DNA of 32,500 nucleotides from Chondrilla cf. caribensis (lineage: Eukaryota; Porifera; Demospongiae; Chondrillida; Chondrillidae). Position numbers and translations under genes: made by a program. The stretch is from positions 3,685,320 through 3,717,819 of the forward strand of contig OZ026568.1 of assembly GCA_964020155.1 (NCBI GenBank). Reading direction: 5' to 3'. The stretch's first letter is position 1, and the number at the start of each line of letters is the position of its first letter. Shown here piece by piece: positions 31,847-32,500 of the stretch. A model generated the notes under the pieces. It had not been told where the DNA came from. It made no database searches and saw only the letters and a program-made list of their open reading frames with translations.

Positions 31847-32500
31847 ATGTTTAGTCCGCTAGGTGGATCCGAAAATAGTTTCGATGAACACGAGATTTGT
31901 TCCCCGATTTCTGGCAGTGACCCCCTGAAGTAGCTCATTGATTCATATGAATATACCTGTGCGTGATTCCATGTTTAGCTGTTGTTCTTGCTTCCAGGTT
32001 TCTAACTCCGAAGAAGAAACTGAATCTCTCCACTTCGGATGTGTTTAGTCCAAATGGAGGTAAGAATTTGAGTTTTACACGGCTTGCGTTTTCAGTCGAA
32101 TATTTAGAGACACGCTATGGTATGCTACCTTTGTACTGTCTCTATTGAGTCTCCCAATGCGTGGAGTAACATGGAATTTCTCGCGTTTGTTCCACACATG
32201 TTGAATACCACAGATGGTGATTTTCTTGTTCAGAAGGTTGAAAAATGGGACAGCCGGTAATGAAAATTGATATTGTTACATTCTGATGTCATATGTTAGT
32301 GTTTATACAAATTATTATGTCAGTATTCTAATTCCAGTTCATCTCTGACTGATCTGAATTCTACACGGAAAACAAAAACTGCAAAGTGAGTTGAGCTCAG
32401 TTTGCATTTCCATTTCCTTTTGCTTATTTGCTTATACAGTCTGAAATGATTCACACACTTTTTGCTTTTACAGTCTGAAATGATTCACACACTTTTTGCT
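31847..32500 (+). CDS. Unrecognised gene, first four coding exons (continues past the window)
   Basis: Inferred exons with matching phase are 31847-31929, 31998-32059, 32214-32256 and 32338-32385, giving about 78 residues. The protein starts MFSPLGGSENSFDEHEICSP, continues with DPLKFLTPKKKLNLSTSDVF, and ends near DFLVQKVEKWDSRSSLTDLN. It is Ser/Pro-rich and basic, with several SP/TP sites, and looks disordered. I do not recognise the family. Four short exons joining in frame through good acceptors and donors support a real gene. The start follows a promoter-like region and has A at -3. The exons at 32214 and 32338 are less certain than the first two. Confidence 0.55.
32431..32500. repeat. 34-bp tandem duplication carrying an acceptor-like site
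   Basis: Two copies, starting at 32431 and 32465, differ by one base (cttatacag against cttttacag), and a third begins at the window edge. Each carries a pyrimidine-rich stretch, CAG, then tctgaaatgattcacacac. It lies in an intron of the unrecognised gene. Confidence 0.85.

Overview
The window is nuclear DNA of an animal. It has spliced genes with GT-AG introns, very many (CA/GT)n microsatellites and minisatellites, and a FRAS1/FREM-type extracellular matrix gene, a family known from animals. The mix of kilobase introns with introns under 100 bp, and the gene spacing of a few hundred bases, suggest a compact invertebrate genome, possibly a sponge or other early-branching animal. That placement is a guess, not something the sequence proves. 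I see no bacterial, viral, CRISPR or rRNA features.

Layout: (1) 1-6667, plus strand: intron, then the last seven coding exons of a gene of the FHIP (FAM160/RAI16-like) family, whose proteins join the FTS-Hook complex that links dynein to endosomes. Its 5' part lies outside the window. (2) 6668-8957: intergenic DNA with a ~21-bp minisatellite and a GC-rich promoter-like block. (3) 8958-25830, plus strand: a complete FREM2-like gene. A 3.3-kb first exon holds the signal peptide, FREM N-terminal domain and CSPG repeats. Calx-beta exons, a C-terminal ectodomain, one transmembrane helix and a cytoplasmic tail follow. The tail reading frame is unresolved near 25394-25472. (4) 26133-30650, plus strand: an LRRC27-like leucine-rich-repeat gene in nine exons. 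(5) 30914-31486, minus strand: a single-exon 3CxxC-type (RTP/ZAR1-like) zinc-finger gene, convergent with gene 4. (6) 31847 to the end, plus strand: the first four exons of an unrecognised gene, divergent from gene 5 across a ~360-bp shared promoter region.

I built the gene models by joining exons at GT/AG sites and checking that codon phase agrees across each junction. All FHIP and FREM junctions agree in phase, apart from the FREM tail. The LRRC27-like model needs one choice between two donors. The genes share no obvious pathway; their proximity looks like ordinary tight packing.

The most unusual content is non-coding. CA/GT tracts sit within about 35 bp of many 5' splice sites. There is an uninterrupted ~439-bp (AC)n tract. 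Several foldback hairpins lie in introns, one ending 43 bp before a 3' splice site. An 82-bp repeat occurs in inverted copies in two different genes. Minisatellites show higher-order structure. I did not find a convincing new molecular system.
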